A DNA stretch of 64,000 bases from Catellatospora sp. TT07R-123 (GCF_018327705.1 NZ_BNEM01000001.1:1302001-1366000); one strand, 5' to 3'. Counted from the stretch's first letter, positions 55,206-64,000 are shown. Made by a program: numbers and translations. The notes: generated by a model not told the origin, from the sequence alone.

Positions 55206-55266
55206 TATCGGCGTATAGCGTCGCGCTGACCGTTGACGCGGCCGAATGAACATGCAGGTGGTGTGC

Positions 55267-55303
55267 GTGGTCGTGCCGCACCGCACGGGTACGGCACGAC
55301 CAC
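55267..55303 (-). terminator. hairpin terminator
   Basis: A perfect 12-bp stem (55267-55278 with 55292-55303) lies immediately after the stop of the leftward Pro/Gly-rich membrane protein gene. Confidence 0.75.
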
Positions 55304-55307
55304 CCGG

Positions 55308-55799
55308 TCACCGCGACGGCGTCGGTGACGGCTGCTGCGGCACGGTCGGCGCCTGCGGCACCGGCACCTGCGGCGGCATCTGCGGGTTCCCGGGATTACC
55401 CGGATAGCCGGGGTAACCGGGGTTGCCGGGATAGCCGGGGAAACCGGGCTGGCCCGGATAGCCCGGCTGGCCGGGGAAGCGGTGATCGCGGTCGGACCAT
55501 GGACCGCGGTCCTCGCGGTCGGACCACGGACCGCGGTCCTCGCGGTCGTAGCCGCGGTGGTGCCTGCCCCAGTCGCCGCGGTCGCCGCCGTGCATGTGCG
55601 CGACCGCGCCCACGAAGCAGGCGCCCAGCAGACAGCCCAGGATCAGCCCCGCCAGCCCGGCGAGGACCGCCGGAATCGCCCAGTGCCGGCGGACCGGCAC
55701 GGGCGGCGGGACGGGCGGACCCGGTGGTGCAGGTGGTGCGGGTGGTACCGGTGGCACCGAGGCCGTCGTGGCCTCGGGGTCGGCAGCGGAGTCAGCCAT
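55308..55799 (-). CDS. single-TM protein with Pro-rich N-terminus and collagen-like C-terminus
   Basis: 163 residues. The N-terminal 36 residues are Pro-rich (VPPVPPAPPAPPGPP) and cytoplasmic. One long TM segment (AIPAVLAGLAGLILGCLLGACFVGAVAHM) follows, then an extracellular low-complexity part: a Trp-containing DREDRGPWS repeat and GYPG/GNPG/GQPG triplets of collagen-like type, ending in PQ/PT-rich sequence. Probably a surface spacer or anchor. Function unknown. Confidence 0.7.
   Translation of the reverse strand: MADSAADPEATTASVPPVPPAPPAPPGPPVPPPVPVRRHWAIPAVLAGLAGLILGCLLGACFVGAVAHMHGGDRGDWGRHHRGYDREDRGPWSDREDRGPWSDRDHRFPGQPGYPGQPGFPGYPGNPGYPGYPGNPGNPQMPPQVPVPQAPTVPQQPSPTPSR
55487..55548. 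repeat. 27-bp in-frame tandem repeat
   Basis: Two copies of a 27-base unit (55487-55513 and 55514-55540), differing at one base, plus an eight-base partial third. They encode the DREDRGPWS units in the membrane protein above and are a likely site of copy-number change. Confidence 0.8.
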
Positions 55800-55897
55800 G
55801 CCCACAGCATGAGCCGCGAACCTCAAGACCAGCTGTCAACCCGCGAAACCGGGGCCCCGCGCCCGACATCGGCGCCCTCGCATCCGGACTTCCGCGC

Positions 55898-57538
55898 CTA
55901 CGGCAGCTCATCCGGCACGGATCCGTGCTCGTCACCCAACCGCAGCTCGCGGCCCTGCCACCGGCGGCGCAGCCAGCGATCGTGACTGGCGACGACGACC
56001 GCGCCCGGCCCGGTGCCGAACGCCTCCTCCAGCTCGTCGGCCAGCCGCGGCGAGAGGTGGTTGGTCGGCTCGTCCAGCAGCAGCAGCTCCGGCGGGTCGG
56101 CCACCAGCAGCGCCAGCGCCAGCCTGCGCCGCTGCCCCACCGACAGGTCGCCGACCCGGGCACCGAGGTCGCGCGCGGCCAGCAGACCGAGCCCCCGCAG
56201 CGGCACGGCCTCCGCCCGCTGCGCGCCGAGCGCCAGCTCGTACTCCTGCTGCACGGTGCGGTCCGGGTCGCCGACCGCGGTGTCCTGCGTGAGCAGCCCG
56301 ACCGTCAGGCCGCGCCGCCGCGTCACCGCCCCGGCCGCCGCCAGCCGCCCGGCCAGCACCGACAGCAGCGTCGACTTGCCCGTCCCGTTGCCGCCGGTGA
56401 CCAGCAGCCGGTCGCCCGCGACCAGATCGAGGCGGGCCAGGTCCAGCCGGCCGGGCACGGCCACGTCCCGCAGCGACAGCAGCAGCCCGTCGGCGGCCTC
56501 GGCCGCCAGCGCGCCCGAGCGCAGCCGCAGCGGCTGCGGCGGTTTGCGGACCTGGTCGCGTTCCAGCTCGTCCAGGCGGCGGGCGGCGTCGCGGACCCGG
56601 CGCGAGATCTGGTTCTGCACCCGGCCCGCGGTGTGCCCGTACCCCATCTTCTCGCTGTCGCGTCTGGCCCGGCCCGGCGCGACCTGGTGCGCGGTGACGT
56701 CGACGGCCCGGCGCAGCTGCGCCAGCTCGTCCTGCTCGGCCTCGAACCGCCGCTGCCAGCGCTCCCGCTCGGCCCGCTTCTCGGCCAGGTATGCGGTGTA
56801 ACCGCCGCCGAAGCGGACCGGCCCGTCGGCGGACGGATCGAGGTCGACCAGGTCGGTGCAGACGGCGTCGAGGAACGCCCGGTCGTGGCTGGCCAGCACC
56901 ACCGCGCCGGGCAGGCCGCGCAGCTGCTCCTCCAGGAAGGACGCCGCGTCGTCGTCGAGGTGGTTGGTCGGCTCGTCCAGCAGCAGCGCGGCCGGGCGGC
57001 GCACCAGCAGCGCGGCCAGGGCCAGGCGCCCGCGCTGGCCACCCGACAGCGTCCCCAGCGCCCGGTCGTGGCCGAGCGCGCCCAGCCCCAGCCCGGCCAG
57101 CACCAGCCCGGCCCGCCGGTCGGCGTCCCAGGCGTCGTGCTGCTCGGCCCGGTCCAGCCGCTCGCCGTACTCGGCCAGCAGGTCGGGGTAGCTCGGCGCG
57201 TCCGGCGGGATGTCGGCCAGGTCGCGGCTGAGCCGGTCGAGCGCGGCGAGGTCGTCGCGGGACTCCCGCAGCGCGTCGTCGAGCACGTCGGCGATGGTCG
57301 CACCGGGCTCGAACGGCATCTCCTGGTGCAGGAAACCGAGGTCGGCCGGGCGTACGACGGAGCCGCCGTCGGGCTCGTCCACCCCGGCCAGCAGGCGCAG
57401 CAGGGTGGACTTGCCGGTGCCGTTCTCCCCGATCAGGCCGATGCGGCGGCCGGGGGCGGCGGTCAGGCTGACCCCGTCGAGCACGCGGCGCGTGCCGAGG
57501 GTGCGGACGAGGTCATGGGCGAGCAAGGGAGCAGACAT
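55898..57538 (-). CDS. ABC-F family ATPase (ribosome-associated)
   Basis: 546 residues with two ABC modules and no TM domain. Module 1: Walker A GENGTGKST, signature LSGGQRGRLALA, Walker B LLLDEPTNHLDD. Module 2: GGNGTGKST, LSVGQRRRLALALL, LLLDEPTNHLS. The inter-module linker (FEAEQDELAQLRRAVDVTAHQVAPGRARRDSEKMGYGH) is long and charged. The PtIM-type linker and duplication mark ABC-F proteins, some of which protect ribosomes from antibiotics. Which type cannot be told here. The second signature has Val in place of the first Gly. Confidence 0.92.
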   Translation of the reverse strand: MSAPLLAHDLVRTLGTRRVLDGVSLTAAPGRRIGLIGENGTGKSTLLRLLAGVDEPDGGSVVRPADLGFLHQEMPFEPGATIADVLDDALRESRDDLAALDRLSRDLADIPPDAPSYPDLLAEYGERLDRAEQHDAWDADRRAGLVLAGLGLGALGHDRALGTLSGGQRGRLALAALLVRRPAALLLDEPTNHLDDDAASFLEEQLRGLPGAVVLASHDRAFLDAVCTDLVDLDPSADGPVRFGGGYTAYLAEKRAERERWQRRFEAEQDELAQLRRAVDVTAHQVAPGRARRDSEKMGYGHTAGRVQNQISRRVRDAARRLDELERDQVRKPPQPLRLRSGALAAEAADGLLLSLRDVAVPGRLDLARLDLVAGDRLLVTGGNGTGKSTLLSVLAGRLAAAGAVTRRRGLTVGLLTQDTAVGDPDRTVQQEYELALGAQRAEAVPLRGLGLLAARDLGARVGDLSVGQRRRLALALLVADPPELLLLDEPTNHLSPRLADELEEAFGTGPGAVVVASHDRWLRRRWQGRELRLGDEHGSVPDELP

Positions 57539-57698
57539 GGTTGACACCACCGAGGAAGGTTCGGTTCGACCACCCGCCGGGCGGAGCCTCGGGCGCGGGT
57601 GCGGGAAGGTGTCAACGGATCACATCGCCGTCGACGGTACCCGCCGCCCGGACCCGCCCGCAACGCGATAGCCGCGCCCGGGGCCCGGCTCACACCCG

Positions 57699-58922
57699 TC
57701 AGGCCGACGGCGCGGCGGCATCCGGTGCCGGTCGCGGCACCACCAGCGGCCCCCGGCTGCCCCAGGCCCAGACCCCGAGCGCGAAGCAGCACAGCACCAC
57801 GCCCGCGAGCGACGTCGCCGTCCACCCGCCCGCCGACCACAGCACGGTCGCCGCGGCCGAACCGAGCGCGCCGCCGATGAACGTGCAGGTGACGTACGCG
57901 GTGTTGAGCCGGCTGCGCTCCTGCCGCGACACCGCGAACACCCGGGTCTGGTTGAGGATGCCCTGCGCCTGCACCGCCACGTCCAGCACCACGATCACCA
58001 CGATGATCAGCAGCACCGACCGGCCGGCGAACGCCGCCGCGACGAACGACAGCAGCGCCAGCGCCCACGCCGCACCCGTCGCCGGGATCGACCAGCCCCG
58101 GTCGTGCCACCGCCCGGCCCGCTGGGCGGCCACCGCCCCGGCCAGGCCGAACAGGCCGAACAGACCGATCACCGAGACCGGGTATCCGAACGGCGGCCCG
58201 CTGAGCAGGAACGTCAGCGAGGTCCAGAACATGGTGAACGCCCCGAACCCGGTCGCGGCCAGCACCAGCGTCCAGCGCACGGTCCGCTCGCGGGCCACCG
58301 CCCGGCCCACCGAGGCGATGAGCGCCGGATAGGACATGCTCGCCTTCGGCGCCAGCGACGGGACCGCCCGGTGTAGCAGCACCGCCAGCAGCACCGCGGC
58401 CGCCGCCGCCAGCGCGTACACGGTGCGCCAGCCCGCCGCGCCCGCGACCAGGCCGCTGACGGTGCGCGAGGCCAGGATGCCGGTGAGGATGCCCGACACC
58501 ACGACACCCACGACCCGGCCGCGGCTGGCGTCGTCGGCCAGATCCCCGGCCAGCGGGGTGAGGATCTGCCCCGACACCGTGGTCATGCCGACCACCGCGA
58601 GGGCCGCGAGCAGCACGCCCATCGTCGGTGCCAGCGCGCACGCCGTCAGCGCCGCGGCCGCGCACAGCATCATCGCCGGGATGAACCGGCGCCGGTCCAG
58701 CACGTCGCCGAGCGGCACGAGCAGCAGCACCCCGGTCGCGTAGCCGACCTGGGTGGCCGTGATCAGCCAGCCCGCCCGAGCGGCGGAGGCGTGCAGGTCG
58801 GCGGCGATGAACCCCAGCAGCGGCTGGGCCCAGTACAGGTTGCCGACCGCCGCCCCGGCAGCCAGCGCGAACAGGAACGTCAGGCCGCGCGTCATCGCCG
58901 GCTGCGCCGGTGCCGCCGTCAT
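57699..58922 (-). CDS. MFS transporter (drug-efflux type)
   Basis: 407 residues with twelve TM segments. GNLYWAQPLLGFIAADLHASAARAGWLITATQVGYATGVLLLVPLGDVLDRRRFIP contains the MFS motif A-like loop, and LASRTVSGLVAGAAGWRTVYALAA the antiporter-type motif C region. Similar proteins are annotated as multidrug exporters. Its ATG overlaps the cupin stop by four bases, so cupin and transporter are coupled. Confidence 0.88.
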   Translation of the reverse strand: MTAAPAQPAMTRGLTFLFALAAGAAVGNLYWAQPLLGFIAADLHASAARAGWLITATQVGYATGVLLLVPLGDVLDRRRFIPAMMLCAAAALTACALAPTMGVLLAALAVVGMTTVSGQILTPLAGDLADDASRGRVVGVVVSGILTGILASRTVSGLVAGAAGWRTVYALAAAAAVLLAVLLHRAVPSLAPKASMSYPALIASVGRAVARERTVRWTLVLAATGFGAFTMFWTSLTFLLSGPPFGYPVSVIGLFGLFGLAGAVAAQRAGRWHDRGWSIPATGAAWALALLSFVAAAFAGRSVLLIIVVIVVLDVAVQAQGILNQTRVFAVSRQERSRLNTAYVTCTFIGGALGSAAATVLWSAGGWTATSLAGVVLCCFALGVWAWGSRGPLVVPRPAPDAAAPSA

Positions 58923-59344
58923 CCGGCCACGCCCGCCTGCGCCGCCCCGGAGCCGTACTCCTCGTCGGTGACCAGCTCGCCCCACTCGGTCTCGGGGCCG
59001 GCACCGTCGTCGGGGCCCTCCCACATGGCCAGGTGGGTCATGAAGTGGTCGGGTGCGGCACCGTGCCAGTGCCACTCCCCCGGCGGGGTGTGGATCGTGT
59101 CGCCGCACCGGATGGCCATCACCTGCCCGCCCCGGGCCTGGACCAGGCCGGTGCCCTCGGTGACGTACAGGGTCTGGCCGACGGCGTGCCGGTGCCAGCC
59201 CGTACGCGCGCACGGGGCGAAGTGGACGCTGTTGACCCGCAGCCGCGACGGCGGCTCACCCCGGGCGATCACGTCGAACCAGACGTCGCCGGTGAACCAC
59301 TCGGCCCGGCCCTTGACCGACGGGGCCTGCTCGACGATCTTCAT
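58919..59344 (-). CDS. cupin-domain protein
   Basis: 141 residues with one cupin barrel: FTGDVWFDVIARG, SVHFAPCARTGWHRHAVGQTLYVTEGTGLVQARGG and the second motif TIHTPPGEWHWHGAAPDHFMTHLAMWEG. The metal ligands WHRHxxGQ and the later His fit carboxymuconolactone/quercetinase-like cupins. AGGAGG five bases before the ATG at 59344 decides the start over the preceding GTG. Coupled to the MFS gene; perhaps a small detoxification unit. Confidence 0.86.
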   Translation of the reverse strand: MKIVEQAPSVKGRAEWFTGDVWFDVIARGEPPSRLRVNSVHFAPCARTGWHRHAVGQTLYVTEGTGLVQARGGQVMAIRCGDTIHTPPGEWHWHGAAPDHFMTHLAMWEGPDDGAGPETEWGELVTDEEYGSGAAQAGVAG

Positions 59345-59489
59345 CACGTCCTCCTCGGCTGGGGCCGCGCCTGCTCAGCGGACGAGCTTGATAGTGGACG
59401 CCCGCGCCGACGGGGCGACCATCGGGTCCACCTCATGGGCGCCGTCGCCCCACCCATCGTCGCCTCGCCGCGGCCCCGCCGCAGGTCAG

Positions 59490-59555
59490 CGTGCAGTTTC
59501 GGGGAAACTGCACGAAAGGCGCCCAAGATTCCCGCACTTTCCCCGAAACTGCACG
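59490..59555. repeat. intergenic palindromic element, copy 2
   Basis: Left arm 59490-59507 is exactly complementary to 59538-59555. The left end also closes on itself as a 23-bp palindrome (59491-59513, GTGCAGTTTC-GGG-GAAACTGCAC). The interior contains CGAAAGGCGCCCAAGAT, almost the same core as in the element at 13752-13808. It is the main content of the 59345-59665 gap between divergent genes; nothing else is recognisable there. Confidence 0.7.
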
Positions 59556-59665
59556 AACCCCGCGCCGTGCGGGCCCCGGCATGGGAGTGCGGGGCGGGGG
59601 CAGGGGCAGGATGCCGTGTCCGATCTCCGCCGGAGATCGGGGCGGGGGTCGGTGAGGCTGGAGGC

Positions 59666-60157
59666 ATGACGACGGATTATGTGGTGCGGGCGATCAGCCC
59701 GGCGGTGGTGGCGCAGTTGCGGCGGTTCGACGACGCGAGGCGGCCGCCCCGGCTGTCGATCGACGCCGAGGGCGGGGCGCCGTTACGGTGCTGCCTGCGC
59801 CGCAGCGAGCCGGGTGAGGCGCTGGCGCTGGTGTCGTACGCGCCGCTGCGCCGCTGGGCGGCCGGCACCGGCGCCGATCCCGGGCCGTACGACGAGGTGG
59901 GTCCGGTGTTCATCCACGCGGAGCAGTGCGCGGGCCCGGCGGACGCGCGGTTCCCGGCGCATATGCACGCCGGGCCGAGGGTGCTGCGGGCCTATGACGG
60001 GCAGGGCCGGATCCTGCGCGGCGAGCTGGTGCAGGTGCTCGACGCCGGCACGGCGGACGCGGTGGCCGGTGAGCTGTTCGCCGATCCGGCGGTGGCCGTG
60101 GTCCACGTCCGGGCGGTCGGCTTCGGCTGCTTCATGCACGAGCTCCAGCGGGTGTGA
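59666..60157 (+). CDS. DUF1203 domain protein
   Basis: 163 residues. The family pattern is clear: PLRCCLRRSEPGEALALVSYAPL, PYDEVGPVFIHAEQCAGP, FPAHMHAGPRVLRAYDGQGRILRG and VVHVRAVGFGCFMHELQRV at the end. Family of unknown function, frequent in actinobacteria and proteobacteria. The ATG has GGAGG seven bases upstream. Confidence 0.9.
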   Translation: MTTDYVVRAISPAVVAQLRRFDDARRPPRLSIDAEGGAPLRCCLRRSEPGEALALVSYAPLRRWAAGTGADPGPYDEVGPVFIHAEQCAGPADARFPAHMHAGPRVLRAYDGQGRILRGELVQVLDAGTADAVAGELFADPAVAVVHVRAVGFGCFMHELQRV

Positions 60158-60165
60158 TCCGATGC

Positions 60166-60207
60166 CGTGGACGCGGGGTGCTGCCGGAGCGGCACCCCGC
60201 GTCCACG
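60166..60207. terminator. bidirectional hairpin terminator
   Basis: CGTGGACGCGGGGTGC (60166-60181) pairs exactly with 60192-60207 over ten bases, between the DUF1203 gene and the convergent RDD gene. Confidence 0.85.
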
Positions 60208-60226
60208 ATCGCGGATCACGACTCGG

Positions 60227-60646
60227 TCAGGCGCGGGCGACCGCCGGTTTCGCCGCCTTGATCACGACGGTGCCGATGAGCTTGTCGGCCAGCGTCTGCC
60301 GCTTGGCGTCCCACAGCGGGAACAGCCAGCCGATGTGCAGCGCGAGGCTGTCGGCCACGTGCGCCGCGTCGCGCACCACCGCGGGCAGCACCCCGATGGG
60401 GTCGTGCGTGCGGTCGTACACCAGGCTGATCCCGGCCAGCCTGCGCCCGAGCGACTGCCCGGTGCGGCCGCCGAGGTACCACCGGTTGGCGCCCAGGACC
60501 ACGAGTACGAGCAGCGTGGCCAGATCGGCCGCGACGCTGTCCTGCGCGGCGGCGCCGGTCAGCCCGACCGCCGCCACCACCGCCGTGACGAGCATGACGT
60601 CGATGACGAAGGCGGCGGCCCGCAGGGGCCAACTCGCGTACGGCAC
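60227..60646 (-). CDS. RDD-family membrane protein
   Basis: 139 residues from a GTG with AGGAGGG. The RDD pattern is SWPLRAAAFVIDVMLVTAVVAA, the RxGQSLGRRLAGI-type motif (GGRTGQSLGRRLAGISLVYD), and DAKRQTLADKLIGTVVIKA at the end. Three TM segments. The family may act in osmotic or Na+/H+ stress, but roles are poorly defined. Confidence 0.88.
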   Translation of the reverse strand: MPYASWPLRAAAFVIDVMLVTAVVAAVGLTGAAAQDSVAADLATLLVLVVLGANRWYLGGRTGQSLGRRLAGISLVYDRTHDPIGVLPAVVRDAAHVADSLALHIGWLFPLWDAKRQTLADKLIGTVVIKAAKPAVARA

Positions 60647-60874
60647 AACACCCTCCTAGATCGGCCACAGGGTAGATCACCTTCGGCGGCCGCGCCGCCC
60701 CGAGGGACCGCGCACGACGCGCACATTTCGTGACTCTCAGATTACTCACAGCATTTTGGGGTACAGGTTGACCGTGGGCATCCACCGGCGCCGCAGGTCA
60801 GGGGCGTGGTAACCGGTCGCGCGGGACGCGGAGGACAGCCCGGCAGCAGTCAGACCCGCGCGAGGGAGGGGGAC

Positions 60875-63800
60875 ATGCTCCCGAGGGCGATCGTGATCTA
60901 TGCAGGATTGTGGATCGTGGGGCTGGTGGGGTTCTTCGTCCTGCCCGCTCCCGCCGACGACGTGGTGTGGTCAGCGGTCGGCGCCTGCTCCGCCGCCGCC
61001 ATGGCGTACGGCGTCGCGCACCACCGGCCCGTCCCGGCGCGACCCTGGTGGCTGCTGTGCGCCGCGGTGTCCCTGCTGTTCCTCGGCGACACCGTCTACG
61101 CCGCGCTGACCGATACCCGGCACGTCGCCGAGCTGTTCCCCTCGGCGGCCGACCTGTTCTACCTGGCCATGTACCCGGTGCTGGCCGCCGGGCTGCTGGG
61201 GCTGGCCGGGCCGCGCGGCCGGCGGCGACGGCCCGCGATCCCGCTGGACACCATGATCCTGGTCAGCGGCCTGGGACTGCTGACCTGGATCTTCCTGATC
61301 ACGCCGCACCTGGCCGACCCCGGCCTCACCGCCGTCCAGCGACTGCTCTCGGTCGCCTACCCCGTCGGCGACGTGCTCGTGCTGGCCACCATCGGCCGTC
61401 TCATCGTGGTGCGCCGGTTCACCCCGGCCGTGCTCCTGATCGTCGTCGGCGCCGCCGGGCTGCTGGTCACCGACCTCCTGTACGCCCTGTCCCACCTGCG
61501 CGGCCACGGCCCGGCGGGCGGCCCCGTGGACCTCGGCTGGCTGCTGTTCTACGGCGGCTGGGCCGCCGCCGCGCTGCACCCCTCGATGGTCGAGCTGACC
61601 CGGCCGCCGACTGCCCCGCGCCGGCTCAGCACCGCCCGCCAGGTGTCGCTGCTGGCCGCCGCCCTGCTCCCCTCGGCCCTGCTGGTGTACGAGGCCGCCC
61701 GCGGCGGCGTCCTGCACACCCCGGCGATCGCGGTCTGCGCCAGCGTCACCACCGTCCTGGTCGGCGCCCGTTTCTACACCATGATCGGCGATCGGCGCGG
61801 CGACACCGCCCGTGCCGACATCGTGCGCGCCACCTCGGCGAGCCTGGTCGCCGCCCACGACGTGCACAGCGTGCGCACCAGCCTCGCCGACGCGGTCGGC
61901 CGCCTGGCCGGGGGCGAACCGCACACCTTCCGCATGATCATGGGGGCGCACGCCTGGCCCCGCCAGGACGGCGTCGCCGCCTGCGCCCTCACCGAGACCG
62001 CGGCCCTGCCGCCCGTCGCCGCCGCCGCGATCACCCCGTTCCCGCACGCGCTGGTGTGCCCGATCGACCTGGGCCGCGACGCCGAGGCCACCGCCGAGCA
62101 CGGCGCGGTGCTGGTCGGCGGCGACCTCGAACTGCTGCAACTGCTCCAGGGACCGGTCGAGACGCTCTCGGCTCAGGCCGTGCTGGCCCTCGACCGGATC
62201 GCGCTGGCCCGCCAGATCACCCAGCGCGACAGCGAGCAGTACTTCCGCGCCCTGGTCCAGAACGCGACCGACGTCATCCTCATCGTCGACGCCGACGACC
62301 TGCGCATCCGCTACGCCAGCCCGTCCGCGGCGAGCCTGTTCGGCCCGTGCGAGCTGCTCGGCGCCGACCTGGTCGAGCAGACCGGGCCCGACGGGCGCTC
62401 GGCCGTACGCGACCAGCTCAAGACCGCGCCGGTCGGCCCGGCGGGCAGCGTCGCCGACTGGGCCGTGCTGCGCTGCGACGGCCAGCACGCCGAGGCCGAG
62501 GCGATCTGCCGGGACCTGCGCGCCGAGCCTGCCATCGCCGGGATCGTGGTGACCCTGCGCGACGTGACGGTGCAGCGGCGGCTCCAGCGGGAGATGGCCT
62601 ACCACGCCTACCACGACTCGCTGACCAGGTTGATGAACCGGACGGCGTTCCGGCGCCGGCTGGCCGACGCCACCGCGCGGGCGCACCGGGTCGGCGCGCT
62701 CGCGGGCGTGCTCTACCTCGACCTCGACGACTTCAAACTGGTCAACGACACCCTCGGGCACGAGGCCGGGGACCGGTTGCTGCGGCTGGTGGCCGAGCGG
62801 ATCGTGCACGCGCTGCGGCCGTACGACACGGCCGCGCGACTGGGCGGCGACGAGTTCGCGGTGCTGGTCGAGGACGCCCCGTCGCGCCAGACCGTCTACG
62901 GCGTGGCCGACCGAGTGGTGGCCGCGCTGGCCCGGCCGTTCGACCTCGACGGGCGCCTGGTGTCGGGCCGGGCCAGCGTCGGGGTGTCGTTCACCAGCGA
63001 CGGCCACGACGGCGCCGACCTGCTGCGCCAGGCCGACGTCGCGCTCTACGCCGCCAAGGCCGAGGGCAAGGGCCGCTGGCGCCGCCACGACCCGAGCCTG
63101 GACACCCAGACCGCCGAGCGGATGCAGCTGCGCGCCGAGCTGGAGCAGGCCCTGCCCGGCGGCCAGTTCCTGCTGGAGTACCAGCCGATCGTGCGGCTGG
63201 CCGACCGCGCCACCGTGGGCTTCGAGGCGCTGCTGCGCTGGAACCACCCGGCGCGCGGCCGGCTCATGCCGGGGCAGTTCATCGAGATCGCCGAGGACAC
63301 CGGCGCGATAGTGGCCATCGGCAACTGGGCGCTCGGCGAGGCGGCCGCGATGGCGGCGACCTGGCCCGCCGTCGACGGCACCGCGCCGTACGTCAGCGTC
63401 AACGTCTCCGCCCGGCAGTTCCGCACCAGCGGATTCGCCGCGCACGTGCTGCACACCCTGCGGGCCACCGGCCTGCCCGCCGGGCGGCTGCTGCTGGAGA
63501 TCACCGAGACCCTGCTGCTGCGCGACGACGAGCAGGTCTGGCACGACCTGGCCAGCCTGCGGCAGGCGGGCATACGCGTGGCCATAGACGACTTCGGCAC
63601 CGGCTACTCGGCCCTGAACTACCTGCGCCACACGCCCCTGGACGTGGTGAAGCTCGACCGGGTCTTCACCAGCAGCATCACCACCTCCCAGTACCAGGCG
63701 GACCTGGTGGCGGGCATCCTCACGCTGGCCCGCCGGATGAACCTGGACGCCATCGCCGAGGGCATCGAGCAGCAGTCCGAACTGGACCACCTGCTGCGCG

Positions 63801-63919
63801 CGGGCTGCCCCTACGGCCAGGGCTACCTGTTCGCCCGCCCCATGTCCGGCGAGCAGGCCCGCGACCACCGGTCCTCGCCGCGAGCCTCCGGGCAACCCGG
63901 ATCGCCGCCGGATGCGTAG
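60875..63919 (+). CDS. membrane PAS-GGDEF-EAL protein (c-di-GMP turnover)
   Basis: 1014 residues from an ATG with GGGAGGGGGA. The N-terminus has nine or ten TM helices (1-310), then a region with GAF-like character (340-450) and a PAS domain (about 454-570, FRALVQNATDVILIVDADD). The GGDEF domain (about 577-735) has LDLDDFKLVNDTLGHEAGD, LGGDEF at 656 and an I-site RPYD. The EAL domain (about 760-1000) has FEALLRW, VSVNVSARQF, IDDFGTGYSALNYL, VKLDR and AEGIE. Both catalytic motifs are intact. The membrane part is like the actinobacterial RmdB/CdgB-type sensors. Confidence 0.94.
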   Translation: MLPRAIVIYAGLWIVGLVGFFVLPAPADDVVWSAVGACSAAAMAYGVAHHRPVPARPWWLLCAAVSLLFLGDTVYAALTDTRHVAELFPSAADLFYLAMYPVLAAGLLGLAGPRGRRRRPAIPLDTMILVSGLGLLTWIFLITPHLADPGLTAVQRLLSVAYPVGDVLVLATIGRLIVVRRFTPAVLLIVVGAAGLLVTDLLYALSHLRGHGPAGGPVDLGWLLFYGGWAAAALHPSMVELTRPPTAPRRLSTARQVSLLAAALLPSALLVYEAARGGVLHTPAIAVCASVTTVLVGARFYTMIGDRRGDTARADIVRATSASLVAAHDVHSVRTSLADAVGRLAGGEPHTFRMIMGAHAWPRQDGVAACALTETAALPPVAAAAITPFPHALVCPIDLGRDAEATAEHGAVLVGGDLELLQLLQGPVETLSAQAVLALDRIALARQITQRDSEQYFRALVQNATDVILIVDADDLRIRYASPSAASLFGPCELLGADLVEQTGPDGRSAVRDQLKTAPVGPAGSVADWAVLRCDGQHAEAEAICRDLRAEPAIAGIVVTLRDVTVQRRLQREMAYHAYHDSLTRLMNRTAFRRRLADATARAHRVGALAGVLYLDLDDFKLVNDTLGHEAGDRLLRLVAERIVHALRPYDTAARLGGDEFAVLVEDAPSRQTVYGVADRVVAALARPFDLDGRLVSGRASVGVSFTSDGHDGADLLRQADVALYAAKAEGKGRWRRHDPSLDTQTAERMQLRAELEQALPGGQFLLEYQPIVRLADRATVGFEALLRWNHPARGRLMPGQFIEIAEDTGAIVAIGNWALGEAAAMAATWPAVDGTAPYVSVNVSARQFRTSGFAAHVLHTLRATGLPAGRLLLEITETLLLRDDEQVWHDLASLRQAGIRVAIDDFGTGYSALNYLRHTPLDVVKLDRVFTSSITTSQYQADLVAGILTLARRMNLDAIAEGIEQQSELDHLLRAGCPYGQGYLFARPMSGEQARDHRSSPRASGQPGSPPDA

Positions 63920-63930
63920 TCTCTTCGAAC

Positions 63931-64000
63931 GTGAGCGCGACTTGGGGAATGTCACGACGTGACGCGGGGCTCTCCGCCGCCGTACTGGGCTTCTTCGCCG
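63931..64000 (+). CDS. start of a gene cut by the right edge (probable membrane protein)
   Basis: Twenty-three complete codons are visible from a GTG at 63931 (VSATWGMSRRDAGLSAAVLGFFA), hydrophobic at the end. An ATG at 63949 gives the shorter MSRRDAGLSAAVLGFFA, which resembles the start of a family of small actinobacterial membrane proteins. There is no strong ribosome site at either, so even the existence of the gene is moderately certain. Confidence 0.45.
   Translation, partial: MSATWGMSRRDAGLSAAVLGFFA

Noticed and set aside
55895-57538. Transport ABC protein with missing permease
   Set aside because: Two ABC modules joined by a charged linker without TM domain mark ABC-F; no permease is expected.
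60971-63955. 994-codon open frame antisense to the GGDEF-EAL gene
   Set aside because: Low-complexity Gln/Gly/Val-rich translation typical of antisense frames in GC-rich DNA.

Overview
The window is strongly GC-rich, dense with genes, and uses GTG starts, GTGA/ATGA stop-start overlaps and G/C-ending codons throughout. Together with SigE-type sigma factors, XRE-TPR regulators, F420-type (Ddn-like) proteins, furA-katG, RDD and DUF427 proteins, this points to a filamentous actinomycete, most likely Micromonosporaceae. The family assignment is inference; no rRNA or complete tRNA gene is present to fix it. The window reads as chromosomal: there is no integrase, transposase, plasmid gene or CRISPR array.

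Layout. 1-4.3 kb: an EF-hand gene cut by the left edge, an SDR / nitronate monooxygenase / SnoaL-like operon facing a LysR regulator, then a VOC protein with a muconolactone-isomerase-like protein. 4.3-9.4 kb: a sugar operon read leftward (GPH/MelB-type symporter, GH2 beta-galactosidase, TetR). 9.56-12.8 kb: three tightly coupled rightward genes encoding two membrane proteins and a nucleosidase; the C-tail of the second membrane protein and the N-tail of the nucleosidase share a short Gly/Asn/Thr motif. This resembles an immune or cell-death cassette and is the most interesting locus here. 12.8-20.4 kb: a cobalamin-binding protein, a DUF1295 protein, secreted proteins, an extracellular HNH nuclease, an XRE-TPR regulator with a divergent small Cys protein, and two acetyltransferases. 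20.6-25.3 kb: a Ser/Thr kinase with FN3 ectodomain, then furA-katG. 25.4-29.3 kb: VOC, SUFU-domain protein, SigE-family sigma factor coupled to a membrane beta-propeller, and a metallophosphoesterase.

29.4-32.5 kb: the glycine cleavage operon gcvT-gcvH-glyA behind a tandem glycine riboswitch. gcvP is not in the window. 32.5-36.9 kb: membrane protein, an AAA+ ATPase coupled to a TPR membrane protein, and a TPR protein. 37-43 kb: secreted repeat protein, hydrolase and DUF427, the pntA-pntB transhydrogenase operon, and a Ddn-like protein. 43-49 kb: glutaminase-STAS, PP2C-like protein, lactate-oxidase-type flavoenzyme, TetR and acyl-CoA dehydrogenase with a clear TetR-type operator. 49-64 kb: three cyclic-di-GMP proteins (EAL-DICT, GAF-GGDEF, membrane PAS-GGDEF-EAL), a vWA protein, an ABC-F ATPase, a cupin-MFS pair, and small conserved proteins, ending in a gene cut by the right edge.

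Many convergent or 3' junctions carry long perfect hairpins that serve as terminators. Several intergenic palindromes go beyond ordinary terminators: a 50-bp gapless palindrome after katG, a two-copy palindromic element with a conserved core, and a 24-bp-arm inverted repeat at 49.1 kb. The only gene-free stretch above 300 bases that is not regulatory is 59345-59665, which holds one copy of the palindromic element and otherwise nothing I recognise. The stretch 32207-32518 is the gcv leader and promoter.
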